NCBI RefSeq assembly: GCF_038069655.2
Contig: NZ_CP150951.2
Span: 186,001-250,000 of the forward strand
Reading direction: 5' to 3'
Length of the DNA stretch: 64,000 bases
Source of the DNA: Yoonia sp. BS5-3
Lineage (GTDB): Bacteria > Pseudomonadota > Alphaproteobacteria > Rhodobacterales > Rhodobacteraceae
Under the pieces are notes generated by a model. The model had not been told where the DNA came from. It made no database searches and worked only from the letters and a program-made list of their open reading frames with translations. The position numbers were made by a program, and so were the translations under genes. Below, piece by piece: positions 26,258 to 35,629 of the stretch. Positions within the stretch are counted from its first letter, which is position 1; every line of letters starts with the position of its first letter.

Positions 26258-27432
26258 GCCCGCGCGAGGTCACATGCGGCTTTGTCCCGCTCGTCGATGC
26301 AGCCCCGCTGGTCATTGCGCAGGAATTACGCTTTGCGGCTGATGAGGGGATCAGGCTGAACCTAGTCAAGCAGCCGTCTTGGTCTGCACTGCGCGATATG
26401 CTGGCATTGGGTCATCTGGACGTCGCCCATATGCTATCGCCAATGCCGATCGCCATGACACTTGGGGTCAGCGGTATGCAGACCCGTGTTGATGCGCTGA
26501 TGGTGCTTTCGATCAATGGCACCGTGATTGGCGTATCCAAGGCGCTGGCGCAGAAGATGCGGGCAACCGGCTGGCAAACCGATTTCAACGATCCTGCGGC
26601 CGCGGCAAAAGCGGTCTTTGCGACGCAACCTGACAAACTGCGCATTGGCGTGCCGTTTCCATTTTCCATGCACCGGATGCTGCTTGAACATTGGCTGGCC
26701 GCCCATCCAGGTTTTGACCCCAATCAAGTCGATATCATTACAGTGCCGCCGCCACGCATGGCCCAGGCTGTCGCTGATGGTCTGCTCGATATGTTCTGCG
26801 TTGGTGAACCATGGGGCACCGTAGCGCTGGAAACCGATGTGGCCGAGCTGATCTTGCCGGGCGCGTCAATTTGGCAATGCGCCCCGGAAAAGGTGCTGGG
26901 CGCGCGGCATGATTGGATTGATGGGAATGCGCAAACCACCAACGCGTTGATGCGCGCAGTCTTTCGCGCCACCCATTGGCTGGATGCACCAAAAAACAAA
27001 CCTTTGGCGACGGAAATACTGGCGCGCAGTGTGCATCTGCATCTGCCAGACAACGCGATTGATCCGGCGATTGCCGGTCACATCACTGATCAAAAAGGCC
27101 ATGTGCCGACGCATATCGCCAATTTCCTGATGTTTCATCAAAATGCAGCAAACTTTCCCTGGCGCAGTCAGGCGGCGTGGATTGGCAGCCAGATCGCGCG
27201 CTGGCACGCGCTGGATCCGGCAAAGGTACTGCCCACGGCGCAGGAATGTTTCCGCAGCGATATCTATCGCGCGAATCTGGGCCCGCTTGGCGTTGATCTG
27301 CCGGGTGCATCGGCCAAGATTGAAGGCGCCCTGACGCAAGAGACGCCAGTTTCGTCAACAAATGGTGAAATGATTCTGGGACCGGATGCATTTTTTGATG
27401 GCGCAGTTTTCGACTTTGCCATGTCTGAGTGA
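26254..27432 (+). CDS. nasS: NasS, cytoplasmic nitrate/nitrite sensor
   Basis: 392 residues of the NrtA/CmpA periplasmic-binding-protein fold but without a signal peptide, so cytoplasmic. Family motifs include VTCGFVPLVDAAPLVIAQEL, GHLDVAHMLSPMPIAMTLGV, VPPPRMAQAVADGLLDMFCV and GEPWGTVALE. It binds nitrate or nitrite and controls NasT. It is paralogous to nrtA two genes later (same GEPW and DGxxP blocks). It is coupled to nasT by a 4-base overlap. Confidence 0.92.
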   Translation: MSPREVTCGFVPLVDAAPLVIAQELRFAADEGIRLNLVKQPSWSALRDMLALGHLDVAHMLSPMPIAMTLGVSGMQTRVDALMVLSINGTVIGVSKALAQKMRATGWQTDFNDPAAAAKAVFATQPDKLRIGVPFPFSMHRMLLEHWLAAHPGFDPNQVDIITVPPPRMAQAVADGLLDMFCVGEPWGTVALETDVAELILPGASIWQCAPEKVLGARHDWIDGNAQTTNALMRAVFRATHWLDAPKNKPLATEILARSVHLHLPDNAIDPAIAGHITDQKGHVPTHIANFLMFHQNAANFPWRSQAAWIGSQIARWHALDPAKVLPTAQECFRSDIYRANLGPLGVDLPGASAKIEGALTQETPVSSTNGEMILGPDAFFDGAVFDFAMSE

Positions 27433-27555
27433 TGAATAATTAGGCACTCTTCTGCATCGCAGCATTGAGGCACGGTCAGCGCCCCCGCATTGCTTGAGGC
27501 TCCGGCAAACTCTGCGATGTTGAGATCAACAGAGGCGATGATGTCTCTTCCCATC

Positions 27556-27574
27556 GCTTCCGATGTTCGGAAGC
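27556..27574 (+). promoter_or_regulatory. Leader hairpin, candidate NasT (ANTAR) target
   Basis: GCTTCCGA-TGT-TCGGAAGC, a perfect 8-bp stem in the nrtA leader about 30 bases before the leader terminator. ANTAR proteins bind paired small hairpins in such leaders and stop a terminator from forming. Whether this stem is one of the two required hexaloop hairpins is uncertain; the loop does not match the usual six-base form when fully paired. Confidence 0.5.
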
Positions 27575-27603
27575 AACTACATTAGAGCAAAGCCGCTCGA
27601 CAG

Positions 27604-27648
27604 AACCGCGCCTCCTCCTCCCGCGTGGTCTTGTCGGGCGGTTTTTTT
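27604..27648 (+). terminator. Leader intrinsic terminator (attenuator) before nrtA
   Basis: Stem AACCGC (27604-27609) pairs with GCGGTT (27638-27643), with inner CCCG/CGGG pairing possible, followed by seven T residues to 27648. It lies between nasS and nrtA, with no gene needing termination immediately there except nasTS. This fits a NasT-controlled attenuator for the nitrate operon. Confidence 0.72.
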
Positions 27649-27683
27649 ATTTTGCAGCGCAACGCCGAAAAGGATCGCAGCCC

Positions 27684-29054
27684 ATGAAGACAACCTTCCA
27701 CCTGGCACTGGCCACAACCATGCTGACAAGCACAACTGCCATGGCGCAGTCGCTTGATCTTGAGATCGAAGACCTGACCTTTGGCTTCATCAAGCTGACA
27801 GACATGGCGCCTTTGGCGATTGCCTATGAAAACGGTTATTTCGAAGACGAAGGCCTTTACGTCACCCTGGAAGCGCAGGCGAACTGGAAAGTTCTGCTGG
27901 ACGGCGTGATCTCGGGCGAGCTGGACGGCGCGCATATGCTGGCTGGTCAGCCTTTGGCGGCTACCATCGGCTACGGCACCGAGGCGCACATCATCACCCC
28001 ATTCTCAATGGACTTGAACGGTAACGGCATCACCGTTTCCAACGAAATCTGGGAAGAGATGAAGCCAAACGTGCCATTGATGGAAGATGGCCGCCCACAG
28101 CACCCGATCAGCGCCGAAGCGTTGGCGCCTGTTGTCGAGGACTACAAAGACCAAGGCTTGCCTTTCAACATGGGCATGGTATTCCCAGTCTCCACGCACA
28201 ACTATGAAATCCGTTACTGGCTGGCCGCTGGCGGTCTGGAGCCGGGTTACTATTCTCCACAAGATATTTCTGGCCAAATCGGCGCTGATGTTCTGCTTTC
28301 CGTGACGCCTCCGCCGCAGATGCCTGCGACAATGGAAGCCGGCACAATCTACGGCTACGCTGTGGGTGAGCCTTGGAACCAGCAGGCCGTGTTCAAAGGC
28401 ATCGGTGTTCCTGTGATCACTGACTACGACATGTGGAAGAACAACCCTGAAAAGGTCTTCGGCATCACCGATGAATTCGCCGCTGAAAACCCAAACACCA
28501 CGCTGGCCATCACCAAGGCGCTGATCCGTGCGGCTCAGTGGCTGGATGAAAACGACAACGCCAACCGTCCCGAGGCTGTGGAAATACTGTCCCGCTCTGA
28601 ATATGTGGGCGCGGATTATGACGTGATCGCCAACTCGATGACTGGCTTCTTTGAATTCGAAAAAGGCGATCGCCGCGAAGCACCCGATTTCAACGTGTTC
28701 TTCCGCTACAACGCGACCTACCCGTTCTACTCAGATGCGATCTGGTATCTGACACAAATGCGCCGCTGGGGCCAAATCCCCGAGCAGATGTCGGATGAGT
28801 GGTATTTTGAGACCGCCGAAAAAGTCTACCGCCCAGACATCTATCTGGAAGCTGCCCGTATGCTGGTTGACGAAGGTCTGGCCAACGAAGCGGACTTCCC
28901 TTGGGATAGCGATGGCTTCAAAGAGCCGACACCAGCTGCCGATATCATTGACGGTGTGCCCTACGACGGACGTCAGCCCAACGCCTATATCGACAGCCTG
29001 CCGATTGGCTTGAAAGGCGAACAGATCGTCGTTGGTAACGAAATCCAAGGCTAA
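27684..29054 (+). CDS. nrtA: Nitrate ABC transporter substrate-binding protein
   Basis: 456 residues with a Sec signal peptide ending at AMAQS (about residue 22) and no lipobox. NrtA/CmpA family features: [60 protein letters not shown] and [10 protein letters not shown]. It captures nitrate or nitrite in the periplasm for the NrtB/NrtCD importer. It is first gene of the structural operon, behind the attenuator leader. An 11-bp hairpin follows its stop. Confidence 0.92.
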   Translation: MKTTFHLALATTMLTSTTAMAQSLDLEIEDLTFGFIKLTDMAPLAIAYENGYFEDEGLYVTLEAQANWKVLLDGVISGELDGAHMLAGQPLAATIGYGTEAHIITPFSMDLNGNGITVSNEIWEEMKPNVPLMEDGRPQHPISAEALAPVVEDYKDQGLPFNMGMVFPVSTHNYEIRYWLAAGGLEPGYYSPQDISGQIGADVLLSVTPPPQMPATMEAGTIYGYAVGEPWNQQAVFKGIGVPVITDYDMWKNNPEKVFGITDEFAAENPNTTLAITKALIRAAQWLDENDNANRPEAVEILSRSEYVGADYDVIANSMTGFFEFEKGDRREAPDFNVFFRYNATYPFYSDAIWYLTQMRRWGQIPEQMSDEWYFETAEKVYRPDIYLEAARMLVDEGLANEADFPWDSDGFKEPTPAADIIDGVPYDGRQPNAYIDSLPIGLKGEQIVVGNEIQG

Positions 29055-29063
29055 GCAACAAAC

Positions 29064-29089
29064 GAAGATGCGCCTCATGGCGCATCTTC
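29064..29089 (+). repeat. Intercistronic hairpin between nrtA and nrtB
   Basis: GAAGATGCGCC (29064-29074), loop TCAT, then the exact reverse complement GGCGCATCTTC (29079-29089). There is no U tract after it, so it is more likely an mRNA-stabilising or processing element, raising nrtA over downstream genes, than a full terminator. Confidence 0.6.
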
Positions 29090-29128
29090 CCCACCCTTCT
29101 TCACAGCGAGCATACAAAGGCGAGCCCG

Positions 29129-30199
29129 ATGACTGCCATTGACCCAGAAACACTCGACGCAGAAGCCCGCCGCGCGCGGCTTTTCACCCGGATCAACAAG
29201 GCCGATGCATGGTTTCAAGTGCTGGGCCTCGCTTGGCTAACGCCCATCCTGAAGGCTGCCGCGGGTGACAACCCAAAGACCCAAATGGGCGAAATCTGGC
29301 GTCTGCTGGGTGTTCCCCTGCTCGCCATATCTCTCTTTCTGATCGCTTGGGGCACGCTGGCGCCCAAGGTGCAGACATCGCTTGGCGCTGTGCCCGGCCC
29401 GCTTGAGGTTTGGGAACAAGTCGGCGCGTTGCATGAAGATGCACAGCGCGAAGCGGAAAAAGAAACCGCCTTTTATGAGCGCCAAGAGGCGCGCAATGCC
29501 GAACATATCGCCAATGGCGAACCCGATAAGGTTCGCGACCGCGCCTACACGGGCAAACCGACCTACTACAATCAGATCTGGACCAGCATCCTAACCGTTT
29601 TCTTCGGCTTCCTACTGGCCTCTGTCGTGGCAATACCATTGGGGATCATGGCCGGGCTCAGCGCGACTGCAAATGCCGCTCTAAACCCCCTCATCCAGAT
29701 TTTTAAGCCTGTTTCACCGTTGGCTTGGCTGCCTATTGTGACCATGATCGTCTCGGCAACATACGCGAATGACGGCTTCTTCGCGAAATCATTCCTCGTA
29801 TCGGCAATCACTGTGACCCTCTGTTCGCTCTGGCCCACGCTAATCAACACTGCTTTGGGCGTAGCGAGTATCGACAAGGATCTGGTGAACGTTTCTAAAG
29901 TTCTGAAAATGAACACCTATACCAAGATCACCAAGCTGGTGCTGCCATCGGCCCTGCCACTGATCTTCACTGGTCTGCGCCTGTCGCTGGGTGTTGGCTG
30001 GATGGTGCTGATCGCCGCGGAAATGTTGGCGCAAAACCCCGGTCTGGGCAAATTCGTCTGGGATGAGTTCCAGAACGGGTCCTCCCAGTCGCTGGCCCGC
30101 ATCATGGTGGCTGTGCTGACCATCGGGATCATCGGTTTCATCCTCGACCGGATCATGTATGCGCTTCAGTCGCTCTTTACCTTCACGAATAACCGGTGA
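29129..30199 (+). CDS. nrtB: Nitrate ABC transporter permease
   Basis: 356 residues. There is a long N-terminal cytoplasmic and first-membrane region (LLGVPLLAISLFLIAWGTLAP), a hydrophilic insert rich in charged residues (about 95-145), then five more membrane segments. The permease EAA-like loop includes TKITKLVLPSALPLIFTGLR. It is the membrane channel for nitrate import with NrtA and the double ATPase that follows. Its stop overlaps the next gene's possible GTG start. Confidence 0.92.
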   Translation: MTAIDPETLDAEARRARLFTRINKADAWFQVLGLAWLTPILKAAAGDNPKTQMGEIWRLLGVPLLAISLFLIAWGTLAPKVQTSLGAVPGPLEVWEQVGALHEDAQREAEKETAFYERQEARNAEHIANGEPDKVRDRAYTGKPTYYNQIWTSILTVFFGFLLASVVAIPLGIMAGLSATANAALNPLIQIFKPVSPLAWLPIVTMIVSATYANDGFFAKSFLVSAITVTLCSLWPTLINTALGVASIDKDLVNVSKVLKMNTYTKITKLVLPSALPLIFTGLRLSLGVGWMVLIAAEMLAQNPGLGKFVWDEFQNGSSQSLARIMVAVLTIGIIGFILDRIMYALQSLFTFTNNR

Positions 30200-30204
30200 G
30201 CGTC

Positions 30205-31881
30205 ATGAGCATTCTGAAACTTGATAACGTCACAAAAAGCTTTGGTGAGGGCACCCGTGCCACCACCGTTCTCAAAGACATCAATCTTGAGGTCGCCGAA
30301 GGGGAATTCCTCGTCCTGCTGGGCTTCTCGGGCACCGGGAAAACCACGCTGATCAACATGCTGGCGGGGATTGATACCCCCAGCAAAGGCAGCGCGACCT
30401 TCAAGGGAAAACCCATCACCGGGCCGGGGCCAGAGCGTGGGGTGATCTTTCAAAGCTACTCACTCATGCCTTGGCTGACGGTCTCTGGGAACGTTGGTCT
30501 GGCTGTGGACACGGTTTTTCCAAAACTGTCCAAGGCCGAACGGGCCGAAAAAGTCGCCCATTACGTCAATATGGTGGGGCTCAGCCACGCGGCCACGCGC
30601 CGTCCGGCCGAACTGTCCGGCGGGATGCGTCAACGTGTGAACGTCGCCCGCGCCCTGGCGATGAACCCCGAGGTTTTGCTGCTGGATGAGCCGCTTTCTG
30701 CGCTTGATGCGCTGACCCGCGCCAATCTGGCCGATGAGATCGAAGGCATCTGGGACGCGGACAAAAAGACCTGCGTTCTGATCACAAATGATGTTGATGA
30801 GGCGATCATCCTGGCTGACCGTATCATCGCGCTGAACCCCGATGGGTCTTTGGGCGATGAGTTCAAAGTCAGCATCCCACGTCCGCGCGACCGGATGGAG
30901 ATGAACAATAACGAGACCTTCAAGCGTCTGCGCGCCGAGGTCACCAGTTACCTGATGGATGTCGGGATCGAGGCCAAGGTCGAAGGCACACGCATGCTGC
31001 CCGACGTCACGCCGATCCACGGTGTGCCCGCCGCTGTTGCTGAAGCTCAGGAAGGGATGATCGACAATCGCTTCCTCGATTTTAGTCAATTGCACAAGGT
31101 CTACCCTACCCCCAAAGGCCCGCTGACGGTTGTTGAAGACTTCGATCTCAAGATCAATCGCGGTGAGTTTATTTCGCTTATCGGGCACTCTGGCTGCGGG
31201 AAATCGACTGTTCTGACGATGGCCGCCGGCCTGAACGAGATTTCCAAAGGGGCGATCAAACTCGATGGTCGCCATGTCGAAGGGGCCGACCCTGAACGCG
31301 CCGTTGTCTTTCAATCCCCCAACCTCTTTCCCTGGCTGACAGCCAAGGAAAACGTGGCGATCGGGGTCGACAAGGTCTATCCGCGCGCGAGCCAAGCAGA
31401 GCGCCAGGATGTGGTTGAATATTATCTTGAACGTGTCGGTCTGGCTGATGCGATGGACAAAGGCGCCGCCGATCTATCGAACGGTATGAAACAGCGCGTT
31501 GGTATCGCCCGGGCCTTTGCCCTGTCCCCTAAGCTTTTGTTGCTGGATGAGCCCTTCGGGATGCTCGACAGCCTAACGCGCTGGGAACTGCAAGAGGTGC
31601 TGATGGAGGTCTGGTCGCGCACCAAAGTCACCGCGATCTGCGTGACCCATGACGTGGACGAGGCGATTTTGCTGGCCGACCGCGTGGTCATGATGACAAA
31701 CGGGCCGCAAGCGACCATCGGCAAAATCACCGAAGTTGACCTGCCGCGACCGCGCACGCGCAAAGCGCTGCTGGAGCACCCCGATTACTACACTTACCGC
31801 CAAGAAGTGCTTGATTTCCTAGAGGAATACGAACACGGCGCGAAACCCAACCCAAAGCCAAAAGCCATCGCAGCAGAGTAA
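30205..31881 (+). CDS. Fused double ATP-binding subunit of nitrate ABC transporter (NrtCD-type)
   Basis: 558 residues from ATG; a GTG three codons earlier is the alternative. Two complete ABC ATPase domains lie in one chain. Domain 1 (1-260): Walker A GFSGTGKTT, signature LSGGMRQRV, Walker B LLLDEPLSALD. Domain 2 (about 290-540): Walker A GHSGCGKST, signature LSNGMKQRV, Walker B LLLDEPFGMLD. It powers nitrate uptake through NrtB. Cyanobacterial NrtC carries an NrtA-like regulatory tail, which is absent here; instead the two ATPases are fused. Confidence 0.9.
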   Translation: MSILKLDNVTKSFGEGTRATTVLKDINLEVAEGEFLVLLGFSGTGKTTLINMLAGIDTPSKGSATFKGKPITGPGPERGVIFQSYSLMPWLTVSGNVGLAVDTVFPKLSKAERAEKVAHYVNMVGLSHAATRRPAELSGGMRQRVNVARALAMNPEVLLLDEPLSALDALTRANLADEIEGIWDADKKTCVLITNDVDEAIILADRIIALNPDGSLGDEFKVSIPRPRDRMEMNNNETFKRLRAEVTSYLMDVGIEAKVEGTRMLPDVTPIHGVPAAVAEAQEGMIDNRFLDFSQLHKVYPTPKGPLTVVEDFDLKINRGEFISLIGHSGCGKSTVLTMAAGLNEISKGAIKLDGRHVEGADPERAVVFQSPNLFPWLTAKENVAIGVDKVYPRASQAERQDVVEYYLERVGLADAMDKGAADLSNGMKQRVGIARAFALSPKLLLLDEPFGMLDSLTRWELQEVLMEVWSRTKVTAICVTHDVDEAILLADRVVMMTNGPQATIGKITEVDLPRPRTRKALLEHPDYYTYRQEVLDFLEEYEHGAKPNPKPKAIAAE

Positions 31882-31886
31882 GCCAC

Positions 31887-32309
31887 ATGACCCCAGACCA
31901 AATCACTTTGATCCAGGATAGTTTCGCCAAAGTCGCCCCGATCAGCGACGCCGCAGCCGAGATCTTCTACGCCCGCCTTTTCGAAATCGCACCCGAGGTC
32001 AAACCCTACTTCACAAACGACATGACCGAACAAGGGGCAAAACTGATGGCCACGCTTGGCGTTGTGGTCAAAGGGCTGCGTGACCTCGACAAAATCGTGC
32101 CTGTCGCACAGCAACTGGCAGTCAAACATGTGGATTACGGGGTCAAGGCTGAGGATTACGCCCCCGTGGGCGCATCACTGATCTACACGCTGGAAAAAGG
32201 TCTGGGTGACGATTTCACCCCAGATCTGAAAGACGCCTGGACTGAAGCCTACACCGTGCTGTCAGGCGTGATGATCGAAGCGGCCTACGGCCAAGCCGCC
32301 GCAGAATGA
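31887..32309 (+). CDS. Single-domain bacterial globin (first of tandem pair)
   Basis: 140 residues of the Vitreoscilla-type single-domain globin family. The proximal heme His is in LAVKHVDYG near 86, and the E7-position residue appears to be Gln (MTEQGAKLM). It is a cytosolic heme protein that binds O2 and NO. Placed between the nitrate transporter and nitrite reductase genes, it may remove NO made during nitrite reduction or carry electrons to assimilatory enzymes. That role is inferred. It has no reductase domain. Confidence 0.88.
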   Translation: MTPDQITLIQDSFAKVAPISDAAAEIFYARLFEIAPEVKPYFTNDMTEQGAKLMATLGVVVKGLRDLDKIVPVAQQLAVKHVDYGVKAEDYAPVGASLIYTLEKGLGDDFTPDLKDAWTEAYTVLSGVMIEAAYGQAAAE

Positions 32310-32414
32310 GCCCTGACAACTTGAATATATCGGTCCCGTACCGGAGACTATCGATGGAAACAGAACATCAACAAAGTTATGCGAGGCTCTGCGAAACAGC
32401 GCAGGAGCTTTGGC

Positions 32415-32831
32415 ATGACTCCCAACCAAATCGAAACGGTCAAGGACAGTTTCCAGCAGATTTCGCAGGATACGAACGCGTTCTCATTGACCTTCTACAA
32501 CGAGCTGTTTCGCATGGCGCCCAGCCTGCGCGGGCATTTCCCAACCGACATGGAAGATCAACGCATCAAACTGGCCGAAACGCTCGGCGCGGTTGTGCTG
32601 CATATGCATCGGCTTCACCTGCTGGAGGACACCATCATGGGGCTCGCGCGGCGGCATTTGGACTACGGAGCGAAACCGCAGCACTTCGCACCCGTGGGCG
32701 CTGCGTTGATTTTCGCATTGAACCAACACACACCCAACGGGCTTACCCCGATCCAGGCCGAAGCCTGGGCCACAGCCTATGGGGCAATCAGCGATCTGAT
32801 GATCGAGGCGATGGTCAACGCCGCCGCCTAG
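32415..32831 (+). CDS. Single-domain bacterial globin (second of tandem pair)
   Basis: 138 residues from ATG with CAGGAG eleven bases upstream; the longer frame is not supported. The proximal His is in LARRHLDYGAKPQHF, and the E7 residue is probably Gln (MEDQRIKLA). It shares the plan of the preceding globin but is clearly diverged (for instance, VVLHMHRLHLLED with extra histidines in helix E/F). The two may differ in ligand affinity. It lies 105 bp after globin 1 and 33 bp before nirB. Confidence 0.87.
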   Translation: MTPNQIETVKDSFQQISQDTNAFSLTFYNELFRMAPSLRGHFPTDMEDQRIKLAETLGAVVLHMHRLHLLEDTIMGLARRHLDYGAKPQHFAPVGAALIFALNQHTPNGLTPIQAEAWATAYGAISDLMIEAMVNAAA

Positions 32832-32864
32832 CGGGCCCAGCGCCCCAAGCCAAAGGGGGCGCAA

Positions 32865-35297
32865 ATGTCTAAGAAACTCATCGTCATCGGGGCCGGTATG
32901 GCCAGCGGGCGTGCGCTCGAACATCTGTTCGATGAAGGGGCCGACTATGACGTCACGCTCTTTAACGCCGAACCGCGCGGTAACTACAACCGCATCATGC
33001 TTTCGCCGGTTCTGTCCGGCGAAAAGACCTACGCCGAAATCGTCACCCACGATGCCGATTGGTACGCGGCGAACGGGGTGACCTGCCGCTTTGGCGAAAA
33101 GATCACCGCGATTGACCGGGCAGCTAAAACGGTCACTGCCGACAATGGCGACGTGCTGGCCTATGACAAACTGATGTTTGGTACCGGGTCCAACCCGTTC
33201 ATCATCCCGCTGCCCGGGCATGATCTGGACGGGGTGATCGCCTACCGCGATCTGGAAGACACCGAATTGATGATGTCGATGGGCGCAGACAACAAGGTGG
33301 TCGTCATCGGCGGCGGGCTATTGGGGCTTGAGGCGGCAGCCGGGATGGCCGCGCGCGGCGCTGATGTCACCGTTGTGCACATCATGGGCCATCTGATGGA
33401 GCGGCAGCTGGACGAGGCGGCGGGTTATCTGCTGCGCAAAGCGCTGGTGGACAAGGGTATCACCGTCAAATGCTCGGCCAATTCCAAGGAAATCCTGGGC
33501 GAAAACGGCAAAGTCCGTGCGTTGCTTTTGGATGACGGCACAGAGCTGCCCTGTGACCTTCTGGTCATGGCGGTTGGCATCCGGCCCAACATCGCCTTGG
33601 GGCAAGAGGCAGGGCTGGCCGTTGGGCGGGGCATCCATGTGGATGACCAGATGATCACATCTGACCCTGACATCGTCGCCGTTGGCGAATGCGTTGAACA
33701 TGACGGTGCCGTCTTCGGGCTGGTTGCACCGCTTTATGATCAGGCGAAAGTTGTCGCGCAAACCCTGATGGGTAATGAGGCGCAGTTTGTTCAGAAAGAG
33801 ATATCGACCAAGCTGAAGGTCACCGGTTGTGACCTCTTCAGCGCGGGCGATTTTGCCGATGGGGACGGACGCGAAGACATCGTCTTCCGCGATCCAGCAC
33901 GCGGTGTCTACCGCCGCCTTGTGATCGAAAACAACGTGGTCATCGGGGCCGTCATGTATGGCGACACCGCAGACAGCAACTGGTTCTTCGGGCTGATCAA
34001 AGACAAAACCGACATCGCCGAGATGCGCGATACGCTGATCTTTGGGCCGGCCTATCAGGGGGGAACCCCCATGGACCCGTTAGCAGCCGTTGCAGCCTTA
34101 CCGCGTGATGCGGAAATCTGCGGGTGCAACGGCATTTGCAAAGGACAGATTGAGGATGCAATCGCTGCCGGTCACACCGACCTGGGCGCGATCAAGGCAA
34201 CAACCAAGGCGTCGGCCTCTTGCGGAACATGCACCGGACTTGTCGAACAGGTACTAGCGGTCACGCTGGGCGATGATTTTGTCATGCCAGCGGCGCAGTC
34301 CGTCTGCGGCTGCACCGACATGACGCATGAAGACCTGCGGCGCATGATCAAATCGCAGAAACTGACGTCGATGCAGGCGGTGTTTCAGGAATGCGGCTGG
34401 AAAACATCCTGCGGCTGCCACGTCTGCCGCCCGGCACTGAATTTCTATCTTCTGGCCGATTGGCCGATCGAATATCAAGACGATCCGCAGTCGCGTTTCA
34501 TCAACGAACGCAAGCACGCCAATATCCAAAAGGACGGCACATTCAGCGTCGTTCCGCGCATGTGGGGCGGCATCACCACCCCGGATGAGCTGCGGGCCAT
34601 CGCCGATGCCGCCGACAAATACATGGTGCCTACGGTCAAAGTGACCGGCGGCCAGCGCATCGACCTTCTGGGTGTCAAAGGTGAGGATCTGCCTGCAATC
34701 TGGAAGGATCTGAACGATGCGGGCATGGTCTCTGGCTATGCTTATTCCAAGGGGCTGCGGACGGTAAAAACCTGCGTCGGGACGGATCACTGCCGCTTCG
34801 GCACCCAAGACAGCACCGGCCTCGGGATCAAGCTTGAAAAGACGCTGCACGGGTCTTGGACACCGCATAAGCTGAAGCTCGGCGTTTCTGGCTGTCCGCG
34901 CAACTGCGCCGAAGCAACGTGCAAGGATATCGGTATCGTATGCGTCGACAGTGGATATCAGGTCAGCATTGGCGGTGCCGCAGGTATGGACGTCAAAGAG
35001 ACTGAATTGCTGATCCAGGTCCCGACCGAGGACGAAACGATCCTGGTGATCAAGGCCGTCACGCAGCTTTACCGCGAAAATGCCAAATATCTCGACCGTA
35101 TCTATAAATGGCTGGCCAAGGTCGGCATGGATTGGGTGAAAGACCAGATCGAGGATCTGGACAACCGGCAAGCGCTGGTGGACCGGTTCGAACTGTCTCA
35201 ATCTGTTTACCGGCACGATCCTTGGGCACGGCATGTTGATGAACAGGCCGAGACATACCAACCCCTCGCAAATCTCTCTATGGAGGCCGCAGAATGA
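32865..35297 (+). CDS. nirB: Assimilatory nitrite reductase large subunit
   Basis: 810 residues. An N-terminal FAD/NAD(P)H reductase fold (KLIVIGAGMASGRALEHL, VVVIGGGLLGLEAAAGMAAR) is followed by a BFD-like 2Fe-2S domain (CGCNGICKGQIEDA). The C-terminal siroheme/4Fe-4S sulfite-nitrite reductase domain has CVGTDHCRFG and CPRNCAEATC. It reduces nitrite to ammonium with six electrons from NAD(P)H in the cytosol. Its stop overlaps nirD by 4 bases. Siroheme is supplied by cysG at the end of the same operon. Confidence 0.96.
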   Translation: MSKKLIVIGAGMASGRALEHLFDEGADYDVTLFNAEPRGNYNRIMLSPVLSGEKTYAEIVTHDADWYAANGVTCRFGEKITAIDRAAKTVTADNGDVLAYDKLMFGTGSNPFIIPLPGHDLDGVIAYRDLEDTELMMSMGADNKVVVIGGGLLGLEAAAGMAARGADVTVVHIMGHLMERQLDEAAGYLLRKALVDKGITVKCSANSKEILGENGKVRALLLDDGTELPCDLLVMAVGIRPNIALGQEAGLAVGRGIHVDDQMITSDPDIVAVGECVEHDGAVFGLVAPLYDQAKVVAQTLMGNEAQFVQKEISTKLKVTGCDLFSAGDFADGDGREDIVFRDPARGVYRRLVIENNVVIGAVMYGDTADSNWFFGLIKDKTDIAEMRDTLIFGPAYQGGTPMDPLAAVAALPRDAEICGCNGICKGQIEDAIAAGHTDLGAIKATTKASASCGTCTGLVEQVLAVTLGDDFVMPAAQSVCGCTDMTHEDLRRMIKSQKLTSMQAVFQECGWKTSCGCHVCRPALNFYLLADWPIEYQDDPQSRFINERKHANIQKDGTFSVVPRMWGGITTPDELRAIADAADKYMVPTVKVTGGQRIDLLGVKGEDLPAIWKDLNDAGMVSGYAYSKGLRTVKTCVGTDHCRFGTQDSTGLGIKLEKTLHGSWTPHKLKLGVSGCPRNCAEATCKDIGIVCVDSGYQVSIGGAAGMDVKETELLIQVPTEDETILVIKAVTQLYRENAKYLDRIYKWLAKVGMDWVKDQIEDLDNRQALVDRFELSQSVYRHDPWARHVDEQAETYQPLANLSMEAAE

Positions 35298-35629
35298 GCG
35301 ACTGGATCGATATCGCCCCGCTCGAGGCCATCCAGCCGCGCGGTGCCCGGCTGATTAAAACGGCCCATGGCTGCGTGGCCGTGTTCCGCACCGCCGAGGA
35401 TGAGGTTTACGCCCTCGACAACGCCTGCCCCCACAAACAGGGGCCGCTGGCCGAAGGGATCGTGCATGGCAAGGCCGTGACCTGCCCGCTGCATAATTGG
35501 GTGATCAGCCTTGAGACCGGGATGGTGCAAGGGGCCGACGAAGGTCAGGTGTCGACCTATCCGGCGCGGGTCGAAGATGGGCGTATCCTGTTGGACGTGG
35601 CATTTATCAGGTCACGGTCCGCGGCATGA
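35294..35629 (+). CDS. nirD: Nitrite reductase small subunit (Rieske-type)
   Basis: 111 residues, the usual NirD length. Rieske 2Fe-2S ligands are intact: CPHKQGPL near 46 and CPLHNW near 66. It partners NirB in NAD(P)H-dependent nitrite reduction. It is coupled to nirB and nasA by 4-base overlaps on both sides, so the three products are made in close ratio. Confidence 0.94.
   Translation: MSDWIDIAPLEAIQPRGARLIKTAHGCVAVFRTAEDEVYALDNACPHKQGPLAEGIVHGKAVTCPLHNWVISLETGMVQGADEGQVSTYPARVEDGRILLDVAFIRSRSAA

Noticed and set aside
30460..31395. 311-codon open frame opposite the double ATPase gene
   Set aside because: Antisense shadow of a strongly conserved ABC protein; no family pattern in its translation.
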